This document shows positions 9,062 to 19,876 of a DNA stretch of 64,000 bases, piece by piece (the stretch's first letter is position 1; the number at the start of each line of letters is the position of its first letter). The notes below the pieces were generated by a model that did not search any database, was not told the DNA's origin, and worked only from the letters and a program-made list of their open reading frames with translations. Source of the stretch: Streptomyces himastatinicus ATCC 53653 (GTDB taxonomy: Bacteria > Actinomycetota > Actinomycetes > Streptomycetales > Streptomycetaceae); contig NZ_GG657754.1 in NCBI RefSeq assembly GCF_000158915.1, forward strand, positions 10,414,431 through 10,478,430, given 5' to 3'. The position numbers and the translations under genes are program-made.

Positions 9062-10420
9062 GTGCCGCACCCCTCACCGTCCGTCGTCCGGCGCGCAGGC
9101 CGAATGCTGCGCACCTCGCTGTTCACGCAGGTCGCCTGCGCGCTCGTCCTCGGCATCGCGGTCGGGAAGCTATGGCCGGACGTCGGCACGGCCGTCCAGC
9201 CGCTCGGCGACGGCTTCGTGCGCCTGATCAAGGCGGTCATCGCGCCGCTCGTCTTCTGCGTGGTCGTCGCGGGCATCGCGAAGGCCGGGGATCTGAAGGC
9301 GTTCGGGCGGATCGGGCTGAAGGCGCTGATCTGGTTCGAGGTGGCCACCACGGCGGCGCTGATCATCGGTCTGCTCGCCGCCAACCTCGTCGGGCCCGGC
9401 ACCGGTATGCACGTCAATCCCGCTTCCCTGGACGGCTCGGCCGTGGACGACCAGACCGCGGGCGGCCATCTGCCGTCGGCGTCCCAGTTCGTGCTGGACG
9501 CGCTGCCGGACAGCGCGGTCGGCGCCTTCGCCGAGAACTCGCTGCTCCAAGTCCTGGTGCTGGCCTGCCTGGTGGGTGCGGCCGTGCTGCACCTCGGCAA
9601 GACCAAGGTGCCCGCGATCCTCTCGGGCATCGACCAGGCGCAGCAGGTCGTCTTCGCCGTCGTCGGCTTCCTCATGAGGCTCGCGCCGCTCGCGGTCTTC
9701 GGCGCCATGGCCCATCTGGTCGGGGAGTACGGACTGGGCGCCCTGTCGACGTACGGCAAGCTGATCGCCCTGTGCTACGGCGTCGCGCTGCTCTTCCTCG
9801 TCCTGCTCGCCGTGGCCCTCAAGCTGGTCACCGGGCTGAGCCTGTGGAAGTTCGTCAGGTACACCCGCGAGGAGATGCTGCTCGCGCTCGGCACCGCCTC
9901 CAGCGAGAGCGTGCTGCCGCGCATGATGCAGAAGCTGCGCGCGGCCGGGTGCCGCGAGGACGCGGTCGGGCTGGTGCTGCCCACCGGCTACTCCTTCAAC
10001 CTGGACGGCGCGTCGATCTACCTGTCCATCGGCACGCTGTTCATCGCCCAGGCGGTCGGCGTGGACCTGAGCCTCGGCCAGCAGATCACCGTCGTCCTCG
10101 TGCTGATGCTCACCAGCAAGGGCATGGCGGGCGTGCCCGGATCGGCCTTCCTCGCCCTGTCGGCGACGGCCTCGGCCCTCGGGGTGATCCCTGCCGCCGC
10201 CGTCGCGCTGCTGCTCGGGGTGGACCGGATCATGGACTCGATGCGGGTGGCCACCAACCTGCTCGGCAACTGTGTGGCGGTCTTCGCCGTCGCGCGGTGG
10301 GAAGGTGCGCTGGACATCGAACGGGCCAAGCGGGTCCTCGCCGGTGAGGAGGTCGTGGCCCCGGCGCCGGACCCCGTGGTTCCGGCCGAGTCCGTCACCG
10401 CTCCGGCCCCGCGCGGCTGA
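9062..10420 (+). CDS. dctA: Dicarboxylate/amino acid:cation symporter (DctA/GltP family)
   Basis: Secondary transporter of the DAACS family, 452 residues, importing C4-dicarboxylates or acidic amino acids with H+ or Na+. It shows family signatures in order: the serine-rich SSESVLP (re-entrant loop 1), PTGYSFNLDGA (TM7 transport motif) and SKGMAGVPGSAF (re-entrant loop 2), with about eight membrane helices around them. An acidic/Pro-rich tail follows. GTG 9062 is supported by AGGAG six bases upstream. Monocistronic. DctA versus glutamate specificity cannot be settled by eye, so the symbol is family-level. Confidence 0.88.
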   Translation: MPHPSPSVVRRAGRMLRTSLFTQVACALVLGIAVGKLWPDVGTAVQPLGDGFVRLIKAVIAPLVFCVVVAGIAKAGDLKAFGRIGLKALIWFEVATTAALIIGLLAANLVGPGTGMHVNPASLDGSAVDDQTAGGHLPSASQFVLDALPDSAVGAFAENSLLQVLVLACLVGAAVLHLGKTKVPAILSGIDQAQQVVFAVVGFLMRLAPLAVFGAMAHLVGEYGLGALSTYGKLIALCYGVALLFLVLLAVALKLVTGLSLWKFVRYTREEMLLALGTASSESVLPRMMQKLRAAGCREDAVGLVLPTGYSFNLDGASIYLSIGTLFIAQAVGVDLSLGQQITVVLVLMLTSKGMAGVPGSAFLALSATASALGVIPAAAVALLLGVDRIMDSMRVATNLLGNCVAVFAVARWEGALDIERAKRVLAGEEVVAPAPDPVVPAESVTAPAPRG

Positions 10421-10444
10421 CCGCTCGCAAGCTCCGCCCCCGGT

Positions 10445-10885
10445 TCAGCAGCGGTTGCCGGGGGACCCGGAGAGGTCGTCGAGCAGATCGCCCAGGGCGT
10501 CGCGCTGCTGATCGTTCAGCGGTGCCAGGACGTCCTCGGCGGCTGCTCGGCGCGCGTCGCGCAGGGCGCGCAGCGTCGACCGGCCGGTGTCGGTCAGCTC
10601 GATCCGCACCACCCGGCGGTTGGACGGATCCGGCGCACGGCGTACCGAGCCGTGCGCCTCCAGTGCGTCCACCAGCGAGGTCACCGCGCGCGGCACCACC
10701 TCCAAGCGCTCTGCGAGGTCCGCCATCCGCGGCAGCCCGTCGTGGTGGGCCACGGTGCGCAGCAGCCGGGCCTGGGCCGGGGTGATGCCCAGCGGCTCCA
10801 TGTGGCGCTTCTGGGCGCGCTGAAGTCGGCGGGTCAGGCGCAGCAGCTGCTCCGCGAGGCGGCCGGATGTCTCGGGGGTGGACAT
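10445..10885 (-). CDS. MarR-family transcriptional regulator
   Basis: Small winged-helix DNA-binding protein, 146 residues. The core (ITPAQARLLRTV, ADLAERLEVVPRAVTSLVDALE, DPSNRRVVRIELTDTG) matches the MarR recognition helix and wing; the wing has the conserved Asp-x-x-x-Arg-Arg pattern. Helical ends would form the dimer interface. Divergent from an ABC exporter gene (start 10978) across a 92-bp intergenic region. MarR proteins in this arrangement usually repress both themselves and the adjacent efflux gene until a ligand binds; that regulatory link is inference. Confidence 0.88.
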   Translation of the reverse strand: MSTPETSGRLAEQLLRLTRRLQRAQKRHMEPLGITPAQARLLRTVAHHDGLPRMADLAERLEVVPRAVTSLVDALEAHGSVRRAPDPSNRRVVRIELTDTGRSTLRALRDARRAAAEDVLAPLNDQQRDALGDLLDDLSGSPGNRC

Positions 10886-10911
10886 GATCGCAGTCTATCG
10901 GACCCCGTTCA

Positions 10912-10941
10912 TTGTGAGTATAGGTAACAGTGAGCTATGCT
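10912..10941 (+). promoter_or_regulatory. Candidate promoter/operator of ABC exporter gene
   Basis: TTGTGA (10912-10917), 18-bp spacer, TATGCT (10936-10941), followed by AAGGAG and ATG 10978. The same stretch has a direct repeat (TGTGAGTAT / AGTGAGCTAT) that could be the MarR site. AT-richer than its surroundings. Confidence 0.45.
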
Positions 10942-10977
10942 CGGAAAGTCCGTGCCGTCTGCCATCAGAAGGAGCCC

Positions 10978-12798
<1,821 letters not shown>

Positions 12799-12821
12799 GC
12801 CCCGGCCGCGCTCGTGGGGCG

Positions 12822-13961
12822 TCAGGAGAACTCGGCGCGCACCGCATCCGTGTGCTCGCCCAGCGCGGGCACCGGCCGCAGCGCCGCCTGACGCCCCGCC
12901 ACCTCGACCGGCGGCAGCAGGCCGCGCAGCGGCCCGACGGGCGAGCCGAACTCGCCCCAGCGCTCCCGGGCGGCCAGCTGCGGATGGTCGGCCAGCCCCG
13001 CGACATCCCGCAGCCGGGCATTGGCGATGCCCGCCCCGTCCAGCAGGGCCACCAGACCGTCGGCCGTATGGTCCGCGAAGGACCGCTCCAGCTCGGCCGT
13101 CAGCTCCTCGTCGTGGGTGCGGCGCAGCGGATTGTCGGCGAAGCGCGGATCGCGGATCAGATCCGGGCGGCCCACGACGCGTTCGCACAGGGTGATCCAC
13201 TCGCGGTCGTTCTGCACGCTCAGGAACACCTGGGCGCCGTCGCCGCAGCGATAGGCACCGTACGGGGAGATCGAGGGATGGCGGGCCCCGCTGCGCACCA
13301 CCCCGCCCCCGCCGTACGCCTGCGCGAAGTACGGATGGCCCATCCACTCGCCCAGCGCGTCGAGGAGGCTGACGCTCAGATCCGTCCCCGCACCGGTGCG
13401 CTCCCGCTCGTACAGCGCGGTGAGGATGCCGGTGTACGCGTACATCCCGCCCGCGATGTCGGCGATCGAGATGCCGGGGCGGGCGGGCTCCTCGGGGCTC
13501 CCGGTGATCGACAGCAGCCCCGCCTCGCACTGGACGAGCAGGTCGTACGCCTTCTTGTCCCGGTACGGCCCGTGGTCCCCGTAGCCGGTGATCGCGCAGT
13601 TGATCAGGCGCGGATGCCCGGCCCGCAGCACCTCCGCCGAGAGCCCGAGCCGGTCCACCGCGCCGGGCGCCAGGTTGTGCACGAACACATCGGCGCGGGC
13701 CAGGAGCGCGTCGAGCAGGGCCCGGTCCGCGGCGTCCTTCACATCGAGGACGACGCTCTCCTTGCCGCGGTTGACCCAGACGAAGTACGCCGACATGCCC
13801 TTGACCTCACGGTCGTACTCCCGGGCGAAGTCGCCCCGCCCCGGCCGCTCCACCTTGATGACCCGCGCGCCGAGATCGGCGAGCTGGCGCGTGGCGTACG
13901 GGGCGGCGACGGCCTGTTCGAGGGCGACGACGGTGATCCCGTCCAGGGGCTGTGCGGGCAT
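12822..13961 (-). CDS. CaiB/BaiF (class III) CoA transferase
   Basis: 379-residue family III CoA transferase, moving CoA between acyl groups through an enzyme-bound anhydride. Diagnostic segments are QAVAAPYATRQLADLGARVIKVE at the N-terminus (shown in part), FVHNLAPGAVDRLGL, and KAYDLLVQCEAGL, whose Asp corresponds to the catalytic Asp of formyl-CoA transferase. ISIADIAGGMYA and a Gly-rich GGGGVV loop follow. Length is typical. ATG 13961 has GGAG six bases upstream. It converges on the ABC exporter and stands alone, so the acyl substrate is not indicated by context. Confidence 0.9.
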   Translation of the reverse strand: MPAQPLDGITVVALEQAVAAPYATRQLADLGARVIKVERPGRGDFAREYDREVKGMSAYFVWVNRGKESVVLDVKDAADRALLDALLARADVFVHNLAPGAVDRLGLSAEVLRAGHPRLINCAITGYGDHGPYRDKKAYDLLVQCEAGLLSITGSPEEPARPGISIADIAGGMYAYTGILTALYERERTGAGTDLSVSLLDALGEWMGHPYFAQAYGGGGVVRSGARHPSISPYGAYRCGDGAQVFLSVQNDREWITLCERVVGRPDLIRDPRFADNPLRRTHDEELTAELERSFADHTADGLVALLDGAGIANARLRDVAGLADHPQLAARERWGEFGSPVGPLRGLLPPVEVAGRQAALRPVPALGEHTDAVRAEFS

Positions 13962-14058
13962 GGGCGACTCCTTCGGTACGGGTAGCCCCTGTCTTCCCCG
14001 CGGTGAGCGGCCGCCGAACGCCGCTCACCGCGCCGGGTTCACCGGAAAGGCTTCCGGT

Positions 14059-15027
14059 TCAGCCCAGCAGCTTCCGCAGGTAGGCGATCTGCTCGCCCTG
14101 CTGGTGGGTGCCCCCGCCCTCGTGGCCGTTGAAGGACCACACCTTCAGCTCCTTCTCGCCCGCGTAGTGGTGGTACGCGGCGAAGCCGCACGAGGTCGGG
14201 GTGGTCGCGTCGCGCAGGGCGGTCGAGAAGAGCGCGGGCGCGGTGGCCCGGGCCGCGAAGTTGAGGCCGTCGAAGTGGTCGAGGGTCGCGAAGACCTGCT
14301 CTGCGAGATCGCGCTGACCGGCGCAGAAGCGGACCAGTTCGCCGTAGGGCTCGGCGTCGGTGATCTCGACGGCCCGCCGGATGTGCGTCATGAACGGCAC
14401 GTCCACCAGCGCCGCGGTCAGATCCGGCACCAGACCGGCCGCCGCCAGCGCCATGCCGCCGCCCTGGCTGCCGCCGCTGACGACGATCCGGCCCGGGTCG
14501 ACCAGCGGATGGGCGCGGGCGGCCTCCACGGCGCGCACGGCGTCGGTGTACAGCCGCCGGTAGTAGTAGTCGTCCGGGGAGAGGATCCCCTGGGTCATCT
14601 TGCCCGGTGCCTCGGGACCGGTGCCGCCGGCCGGATCGGGGGTGGCGCCGGGGGTCTGCTGGGCCCAGCCCTGGCCGCGGGTGTCCATGACGAAGACCGC
14701 GTAGCCCACCGACGGCCACAGCAGCCAGTTGTGCGGCAGGCCCCGGCCGCCGGTGTAGCCGATGTACTGCACCACGCACGGCAGCGGGCCCGCGGCCTCA
14801 CGCGGCGCCAGCAGCCAGCCGCGTATCCGGTGGCCGCCGAACCCGGAGAACTCGACGTCGTAGGTGTGCAGCCGGGCCAGGCCCGTGTCGGTCTCGGTGA
14901 AGACCGCGTTCAGGTCCGCGGTGCGGGCCTCGGCGAGGGTGCGCTCCCAGAACGCGTCGAAGCCGTCCGGCTCGGGCAGCGGGGGCCGGTACGTGCGCAG
15001 CTGGTCCAGGGGCAGATCGACGAACAC
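14059..15027 (-). CDS. Acetyl-xylan esterase / cephalosporin-C deacetylase (AXE1, CE7)
   Basis: Alpha/beta-hydrolase of the CE7 family, 322 residues, deacetylating xylo-oligosaccharides or cephalosporin C. Nucleophile elbow GGSQGGG, the Asp in ALRDATTP and the His in NGHEGGG form the triad. The N-terminal DLPLDQLRTYRPP and FWERTLAEA are typical of the family. No signal peptide, so it is intracellular and would act on imported oligosaccharides. GTG 15027 is chosen because GGAGG precedes it by 10 bases; the ATG at 15072 is unsupported. It lies downstream of a LacI gene on the same strand, with a 12-bp palindrome in between. Confidence 0.9.
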   Translation of the reverse strand: MFVDLPLDQLRTYRPPLPEPDGFDAFWERTLAEARTADLNAVFTETDTGLARLHTYDVEFSGFGGHRIRGWLLAPREAAGPLPCVVQYIGYTGGRGLPHNWLLWPSVGYAVFVMDTRGQGWAQQTPGATPDPAGGTGPEAPGKMTQGILSPDDYYYRRLYTDAVRAVEAARAHPLVDPGRIVVSGGSQGGGMALAAAGLVPDLTAALVDVPFMTHIRRAVEITDAEPYGELVRFCAGQRDLAEQVFATLDHFDGLNFAARATAPALFSTALRDATTPTSCGFAAYHHYAGEKELKVWSFNGHEGGGTHQQGEQIAYLRKLLG

Positions 15028-15107
15028 GGGGCGAAGACCTCCGGAAATCGGTACGGCGATGGCCAGGGACAACGTGGTAGGAGTGAGGTGCGGACGTCAT
15101 GGATCGT

Positions 15108-15119
15108 TCGGATATCCGA
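15108..15119. promoter_or_regulatory. Perfect 12-bp palindrome, candidate LacI operator
   Basis: TCGGATATCCGA lies between the LacI stop (15139) and the esterase GTG (15027). It is the right size and position for a LacI-family operator over the esterase promoter. Confidence 0.5.
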
Positions 15120-15138
15120 TCAGCGTTCGACTTCTCGG

Positions 15139-16182
15139 TCAAGAGGAAGTACGGGCCGGGGGAGCGGTGCTGGAGCGGACGATCAGCCGGGTGGACAGCT
15201 CGGTCCGCATCCCCTCCGGAACCTCACCCGCCCTCAGCCGCAGCAGGGTCCGCAGCGCCGTCGCCGCCATCTCGGACAGCGGCTGACGGACCGTGGTGAG
15301 CGCGGGGGTGGTCCAGCGGGCCTGCGGCAGATCGTCGAAGCCCACCACGCTGACGTCCTCCGGCACCCGCAACCCCCGCTCCCGCAGCGCCCGGTACGCG
15401 CCGAGCGCCATCGGGTCGGAGCACACGAACACCGCCGTCGGCGGCTCGGGCAGCGTCAGCAGCTCCGTCATCCGCTGGTACGCCCCGGCCTCCCGGAAGT
15501 CCCCGTAGCGTACGTACGCGGGCGGCACCCGCAGCCCGGCCGCGGCCATCGCCGAGCGGAACCCGGCCACCCGCGCCCCGCTGCACACCTTCTGCCGGTA
15601 CCCGCCGATCACCGCGATCCGCCGGTGCCCGAGCCCGAGCAGATGCTCGGTCGCGCTCACCCCGCCCTGCCAGTCGGCGGCGCCCACGGACGGCACACCC
15701 GGCGGCGGCACCGGCCCGGGATCGATCAGCACGAACGGGACCCGGTGCTCATCGAGCCAGGCGTACTGCGTGGGCGTCAGCTCCGCGAGATGGAACAACA
15801 CCCCGGAACTGCCCCGGGCGCACAGCTTGTCCAGCCAGCCCCGCTCGGGCCGCCCGTCGCGGAGGCGCGGCAGCCCCGCCGACACCACCACCTCGAGCCC
15901 CGCGTCATGCGCCGCCGCCTCCACGCCGTGCAGCACCGCGCCCGACCACGCGCCGTCCAGGGACTGCACCACCAGATCGACCAGGGCGGGCGGCCGGGGC
16001 GTCTCCGGGCGCGGTTTGCGGACGTACCCCAGACGGTCCAGGACCTCGCTGACCCGGCGGCGGGTGTCGGGCGCCACGTCCTCGCGGCCGTTGACCACCT
16101 TCGAAGCGGTCGGCACCGAAACCCCTGCCTCGCGGGCGATGACCGCCAGCGTAGGACCCGTCGATCCCGGGGAACGCGCCAT
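15139..16182 (-). CDS. LacI-family transcriptional regulator
   Basis: 347-residue regulator. The N-terminal helix-turn-helix (LAVIAREAGVSVPTASKVVN) and hinge (RRRVSEVLDRLGY) are followed by a periplasmic-binding-protein-like sugar-sensing domain (VPFVLIDPG, HRRIAVIGG, DVSVVGFDD). ATG 16182 has GAAGGGG seven bases upstream; the longer frame from 16260 lacks a site. It precedes the CE7 esterase gene and probably represses it, releasing on a sugar ligand. An inverted repeat just upstream of its own start may serve autoregulation. Confidence 0.93.
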   Translation of the reverse strand: MARSPGSTGPTLAVIAREAGVSVPTASKVVNGREDVAPDTRRRVSEVLDRLGYVRKPRPETPRPPALVDLVVQSLDGAWSGAVLHGVEAAAHDAGLEVVVSAGLPRLRDGRPERGWLDKLCARGSSGVLFHLAELTPTQYAWLDEHRVPFVLIDPGPVPPPGVPSVGAADWQGGVSATEHLLGLGHRRIAVIGGYRQKVCSGARVAGFRSAMAAAGLRVPPAYVRYGDFREAGAYQRMTELLTLPEPPTAVFVCSDPMALGAYRALRERGLRVPEDVSVVGFDDLPQARWTTPALTTVRQPLSEMAATALRTLLRLRAGEVPEGMRTELSTRLIVRSSTAPPARTSS

Positions 16183-16231
16183 CGAGATACCCCTTCCCGA
16201 ACCCGCCCAAGCGCGACACCGACCGGGCAGA

Positions 16232-16249
16232 AACCGGTTACTACAGTAA
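16232..16249. promoter_or_regulatory. Palindromes upstream of lacI gene
   Basis: AACCGGTT (16232-16239) overlaps TTACT-AC-AGTAA (16238-16249), a 5-bp dyad, about 50 bp before the LacI start. Candidate autoregulatory site or promoter element. Confidence 0.35.
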
Positions 16250-16311
16250 GGCCGCCCCAACTCGGACGGGAAGACCCGGGAGTTGAGGCGGCCCCCTTCG
16301 GTCCGTGACGG

Positions 16312-17166
16312 TCACAGGCCGTAGCGGCTCTTCAGATGGCGCCAGAAGTCCCGGTACATCCACTTGTCGAATTCGGTGATGCGGTCGGCCGATCCCGCCT
16401 TCATGAGGAAGCCGCCCACCCCGGTCGGGGACCAGTCGTAGAAGTCGTCCAGACCGTAGGTGTGCCCGATCTCGTGCAGCAGGATGTGGATGTTGTCCTG
16501 GTTCACCGCGCCCAGCATGTACTCACTGCCGATGCGCTGCCCCCAGTCGCCCCCGGCGCCGCCGCCGAAGCCCTTGGTCAGCCACAGCGACTGGTCGTAG
16601 TGGCGCGCCGCGCCACCGGGGCACTTGGAATAGTTGCCGTCCTGGTGGAAGAAGCGGCCGCAGTCCGGGGCGCACTGCGGAGCGCCGCCGCCGTCCAGTC
16701 CGGTGTAGATGTCGACCGAGTTGTCGCTCCACTGGAGCGTGGAGCGGTTCTTGACCGCCCAGCCGACGATCTTGACCGGGACATCGTTGTACGGGAATTT
16801 CTCGAATCCCGCGACCTGGTCGATCCACTTCTTCGACTGGCGCTTGAGCGCCGTATGGATCTGGTCGCGCATCTGCGCCGTGACCGGCTGGTCGGATTCC
16901 CAGCGGACGCAGTAGTTCAGGCTGCCCTTGTTGGCCATCACCTGATCCCAGCCGTAGTTCTTGAAACCGTACAGGTCGGGATAGGTGGACTCGACGTGCC
17001 TCCAGACCTCGTTCAGCGGCTGGACGAGGTTGCTCGGCGGGTTCCAGGTGTCCGACGCGCCCGTCCCGGCGGCGTCGGCGGGTGCGGTGAATCCGATGAG
17101 GGACAGCGCCCCGGCCGCGGTGGCGGTCAGGAGGGCGCGTAATCCGCGAAGTCTTCGTTTGGGCAT
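16312..17166 (-). CDS. Secreted metzincin-type zinc metallopeptidase
   Basis: 284-residue secreted protein. The signal peptide (KRRLRGLRALL... ending near ADA) is followed by a catalytic domain with HEIGHTYGLDD, the extended HExxHxxGxx(H/D) zinc site of metzincins with Asp as third ligand. A later FLMKAG could be the Met-turn. Several Cys pairs (APDCGRFF and others) suggest disulfides. ATG 17166 (MPKRRL) is chosen because everything upstream is unrelated sequence before the signal peptide. Monocistronic, next to an amino-acid importer on the same strand. The family is recognised only at the motif level; substrate unknown. Confidence 0.78.
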   Translation of the reverse strand: MPKRRLRGLRALLTATAAGALSLIGFTAPADAAGTGASDTWNPPSNLVQPLNEVWRHVESTYPDLYGFKNYGWDQVMANKGSLNYCVRWESDQPVTAQMRDQIHTALKRQSKKWIDQVAGFEKFPYNDVPVKIVGWAVKNRSTLQWSDNSVDIYTGLDGGGAPQCAPDCGRFFHQDGNYSKCPGGAARHYDQSLWLTKGFGGGAGGDWGQRIGSEYMLGAVNQDNIHILLHEIGHTYGLDDFYDWSPTGVGGFLMKAGSADRITEFDKWMYRDFWRHLKSRYGL

Positions 17167-17334
17167 CCCCGGCTCGCTTCCGTGTGGGGAACGGGAGCGG
17201 GCGGCGCACCGCCGGGGAGTGGCCGTACGGGGACGCCGCCCGCACCCCCCCAGTGGCCCCCGAGCCCCGGAAAGTTGCCGCCCCTCCCCGGATACGCACG
17301 GACTGACAAAACGCACCGACACACCGCGGTGCGC

Positions 17335-18123
17335 TCAGCCGCCGGTACGGGCGTCATGCGGCCCCTTGTCCGGGACCTCCCCCACCCGGGCCGCTGCCGG
17401 GTCCAGCACCCGGGTGAGGAACGCCCGGGTGCGCGGATGCCGTGGCGCGGCCACCACCTGCTCCGGGCCGCCCTCCTCCACGATCACCCCGTCGTCCATG
17501 AACACCACCCGGTCGGCGACCTCCCGCGCGAAGCTCATCTCATGCGTGACGACCAGCATCGTCATCCCCTCGTCTGCCAGCGCGCGCATGACGGCGAGCA
17601 CATCCCCGACCAGCTCGGGGTCGAGGGCCGAGGTCGGCTCGTCGAACAGCATCAGCTCCGGATCCATCGCCAGCGCCCGCGCGATCGCCACCCGCTGCTG
17701 CTGTCCGCCCGACAGCTGCGCCGGATAAGCGGTCTCCTTGTCCGTCAGGCCCACCCGGCGCAGGGTGTCCCGCCCGATCCGTACCGCCTCGGCCCTGTCG
17801 CGGCGCAGCACCCGCCGCTGCGCGATGGTCAGGTTCTCCAGCGCCGTCAGATGCGGGAAGAGGTTGAACGCCTGGAACACCATGCCGATCCGCCGCCGCA
17901 CCCGGTCGATGTCCACATCCGGGTCGGTGACCTCGGCCCCGCCCACGGTCACCGAGCCCGACGTCGGCTCCTCCAGCAGGTTCACACAGCGCAGCAGGGT
18001 CGACTTGCCGGAGCCGGACGGCCCGATGACGCAGACCACCTCCCCCCGCTCCACCGCGAGGTCGATGCCCTTCAGCACCTCCAGCCCGTCGAAGGACTTG
18101 TGCAGCCCCCGGATCCGGATCAC
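17335..18123 (-). CDS. Polar amino acid ABC transporter, ATP-binding protein (GlnQ type)
   Basis: Cytoplasmic ATPase of an amino-acid importer, 262 residues. Walker A GPSGSGKS, FQAFNLFPHLTALEN (Q-loop region typical of GlnQ/HisP), LSGGQQQR signature, MLFDEPTSALD Walker B and VVTHEM H-loop are all intact. Third gene of a three-gene operon: binding protein (19726-18932), permease (18916-18131), ATPase, with 7-15 bp gaps. A Pro/Asp-rich tail of about 20 residues follows the core. Confidence 0.93.
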   Translation of the reverse strand: MIRIRGLHKSFDGLEVLKGIDLAVERGEVVCVIGPSGSGKSTLLRCVNLLEEPTSGSVTVGGAEVTDPDVDIDRVRRRIGMVFQAFNLFPHLTALENLTIAQRRVLRRDRAEAVRIGRDTLRRVGLTDKETAYPAQLSGGQQQRVAIARALAMDPELMLFDEPTSALDPELVGDVLAVMRALADEGMTMLVVTHEMSFAREVADRVVFMDDGVIVEEGGPEQVVAAPRHPRTRAFLTRVLDPAAARVGEVPDKGPHDARTGG

Positions 18124-18130
18124 GGTCCGT

Positions 18131-18916
18131 TCACCTCGCCTTCGCCGTACGGGACTCCAGCCACCGGACCAGCTGGCCCAGCGGAACGGTGATCAGCAGG
18201 TAGCACAGCCCGGCGACCAGGATCGGAGTGAGGCTGCGGTGCTGATTGAGCGCCTCCCGGCCGAACTTGGACAGTTCGTACTGGTCCAGGGAGAGCCCGA
18301 GCAGATAGACCAGGGACGAGTCCTTGGTCAGCAGGATCAGTTCGTTGGTCAGCGGCGGCAGCACGATCCGGAACGCCTGCGGAATGATGATCGAGACCAT
18401 CGCCCGGCCATGGGACATACCGAGCGAACGCGCCGCCTCCATCTGCCCCTTGGGCACGGCCCGGATGCCCGCGCGGATCGTCTCCGCCATGTACGCGGCC
18501 CCGACCAGACCGAGCGCCAGCATGACCGTGACATAGCGGTCCAGCGCCACCTGGAAGGCGAGCGGCACCCCGAAGCCGAGCGCGATGAACACCAGCAGCG
18601 CCGGAACGCCGCGGAAGAACTCGATGTACGCCACCGACAGCCAGCGGTACGGCGGCACCTGCGAGAGCCGCATCAGCGCCAGCACGAGCCCGGCCACGAG
18701 CCCGAACCCGAAGCCGAGCAGGGTGTAGACGACGGTGTTGAGCAGGGCGGTGGTGAGGATGTCGGGTAACAGGGACCGGGCCACGCCCGCGTCGAAGAAC
18801 GCGCGGCGCAGTTCACCCCAGTCCGCGGCCAGGACGATGACGAGCAGCACGACGGCGAGCACGGCGTACTGCACCGTCCGTACCGCCCGCGCCCGCTGCC
18901 GACGGGTCATTGCCAT
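18131..18916 (-). CDS. Polar amino acid ABC transporter, permease
   Basis: Inner-membrane permease of the HisMQ type, 261 residues, with about five helices. The EAA loop reads EAARSLGMSHGRAMVSIIIPQA, shown in part as SLGMSHGRAM, the expected coupling helix for the ATPase next door. An N-terminal basic stretch (TRRQRARAVR) precedes the first helix. Start 18916, with an alternative ATG two codons in. Only one permease gene is present, so it probably homodimerises. Confidence 0.92.
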   Translation of the reverse strand: MAMTRRQRARAVRTVQYAVLAVVLLVIVLAADWGELRRAFFDAGVARSLLPDILTTALLNTVVYTLLGFGFGLVAGLVLALMRLSQVPPYRWLSVAYIEFFRGVPALLVFIALGFGVPLAFQVALDRYVTVMLALGLVGAAYMAETIRAGIRAVPKGQMEAARSLGMSHGRAMVSIIIPQAFRIVLPPLTNELILLTKDSSLVYLLGLSLDQYELSKFGREALNQHRSLTPILVAGLCYLLITVPLGQLVRWLESRTAKAR

Positions 18917-18931
18917 AACGGTGCGGACTCC

Positions 18932-19726
18932 TCAGCTACTGGGCGCGGTGCCGAACCACTTCCGGTAGATCGTGTCGTAGCGGCCGTCCTTCTTCGCGTC
19001 GGCCAGCACCTGGTTGATCTTCTTGCGCAGGGCGTCGTTGCCGGTGCGTACGGCGATGCCGTACTTCTCCCCGGTGCTGAACTCGGCCGTCACCTCCGTG
19101 TCCGGGTTGTCCTTGACGAAGTCGTACAGCACCCCGTTGTCGTTGATGCCCGCCGCGACCTGTCCGGTCTTGACCGCGGACACCAGCAGCCCGAGGTCCT
19201 CGAACTGGACCAGCGTGGCGCCCACGGCCCGCTTCTGTGCGTAGGTCTCCCCGGTGGTCCCCTGCTGGACCGCCAGCCGCTTGCCCTTGAGGTCGGCGAG
19301 GGTCCGGTACGGCTTGCCCTTCCGGGTGAGCAGCGCCTGGGTGGCTTCGAAGTAGGGGCGGGAGAAGTCCAGGTTCTTCTCGCGGACGGCAGTGATCGTC
19401 ATCCCGGCCGCGGCGACATCGCAGGTGCTGGTGTTGAGGTCCTCACCGGACTGGATGCCCTCGAAGGGCGTGTCCACGATCTCCTGCTTCACCTTCAGCT
19501 CCGAGGCGACGAGATCGACCAGATCCACGTCGAAGCCGACGATCTTCTTGCCCTGCCGGGACTGGAAGGGCGGATAGGGCAGATGGGTGCAGGTGGTCAG
19601 CTTGCCGGACTTCACCAGGCTGATGTCCGGGCCGCCGGAGGCCGACGGTTCGGTGCTGGTACAGCCGATGAGCAGGACGGCAGCGGCGGCAGTGGCTATG
19701 GCGGGCAGCGCGGAGCGAGCGGACAC
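18932..19726 (-). CDS. Amino acid ABC transporter, substrate-binding lipoprotein
   Basis: 264-residue extracytoplasmic solute receptor (SBP_bac_3). The lipobox LLIGC sits after a short signal, followed by GKLTTCTHLPYPPFQ, KIVGFDVDLVDLVA and the conserved GTTGETYAQ region. GTG 19726 follows GGAGG at 4 bases; the longer ATG frame (19768) is unsupported. First gene of the importer operon. Ligand is probably a polar amino acid; the exact one is not predictable here. Confidence 0.93.
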   Translation of the reverse strand: MSARSALPAIATAAAAVLLIGCTSTEPSASGGPDISLVKSGKLTTCTHLPYPPFQSRQGKKIVGFDVDLVDLVASELKVKQEIVDTPFEGIQSGEDLNTSTCDVAAAGMTITAVREKNLDFSRPYFEATQALLTRKGKPYRTLADLKGKRLAVQQGTTGETYAQKRAVGATLVQFEDLGLLVSAVKTGQVAAGINDNGVLYDFVKDNPDTEVTAEFSTGEKYGIAVRTGNDALRKKINQVLADAKKDGRYDTIYRKWFGTAPSS

Positions 19727-19876
19727 GGCACCTCCGGGACGTGGTCGGTGAACGACCCCACGGGACACGTGATCAGTACGTCGGCCCGCATCCTGCCACT
19801 CTCCGTGCCGCCTTGACCCCGCCGTGTGCGTTGCGAGCGCATAACGGCCGCGCGGCCCGCGATACGGGAGGCTCCG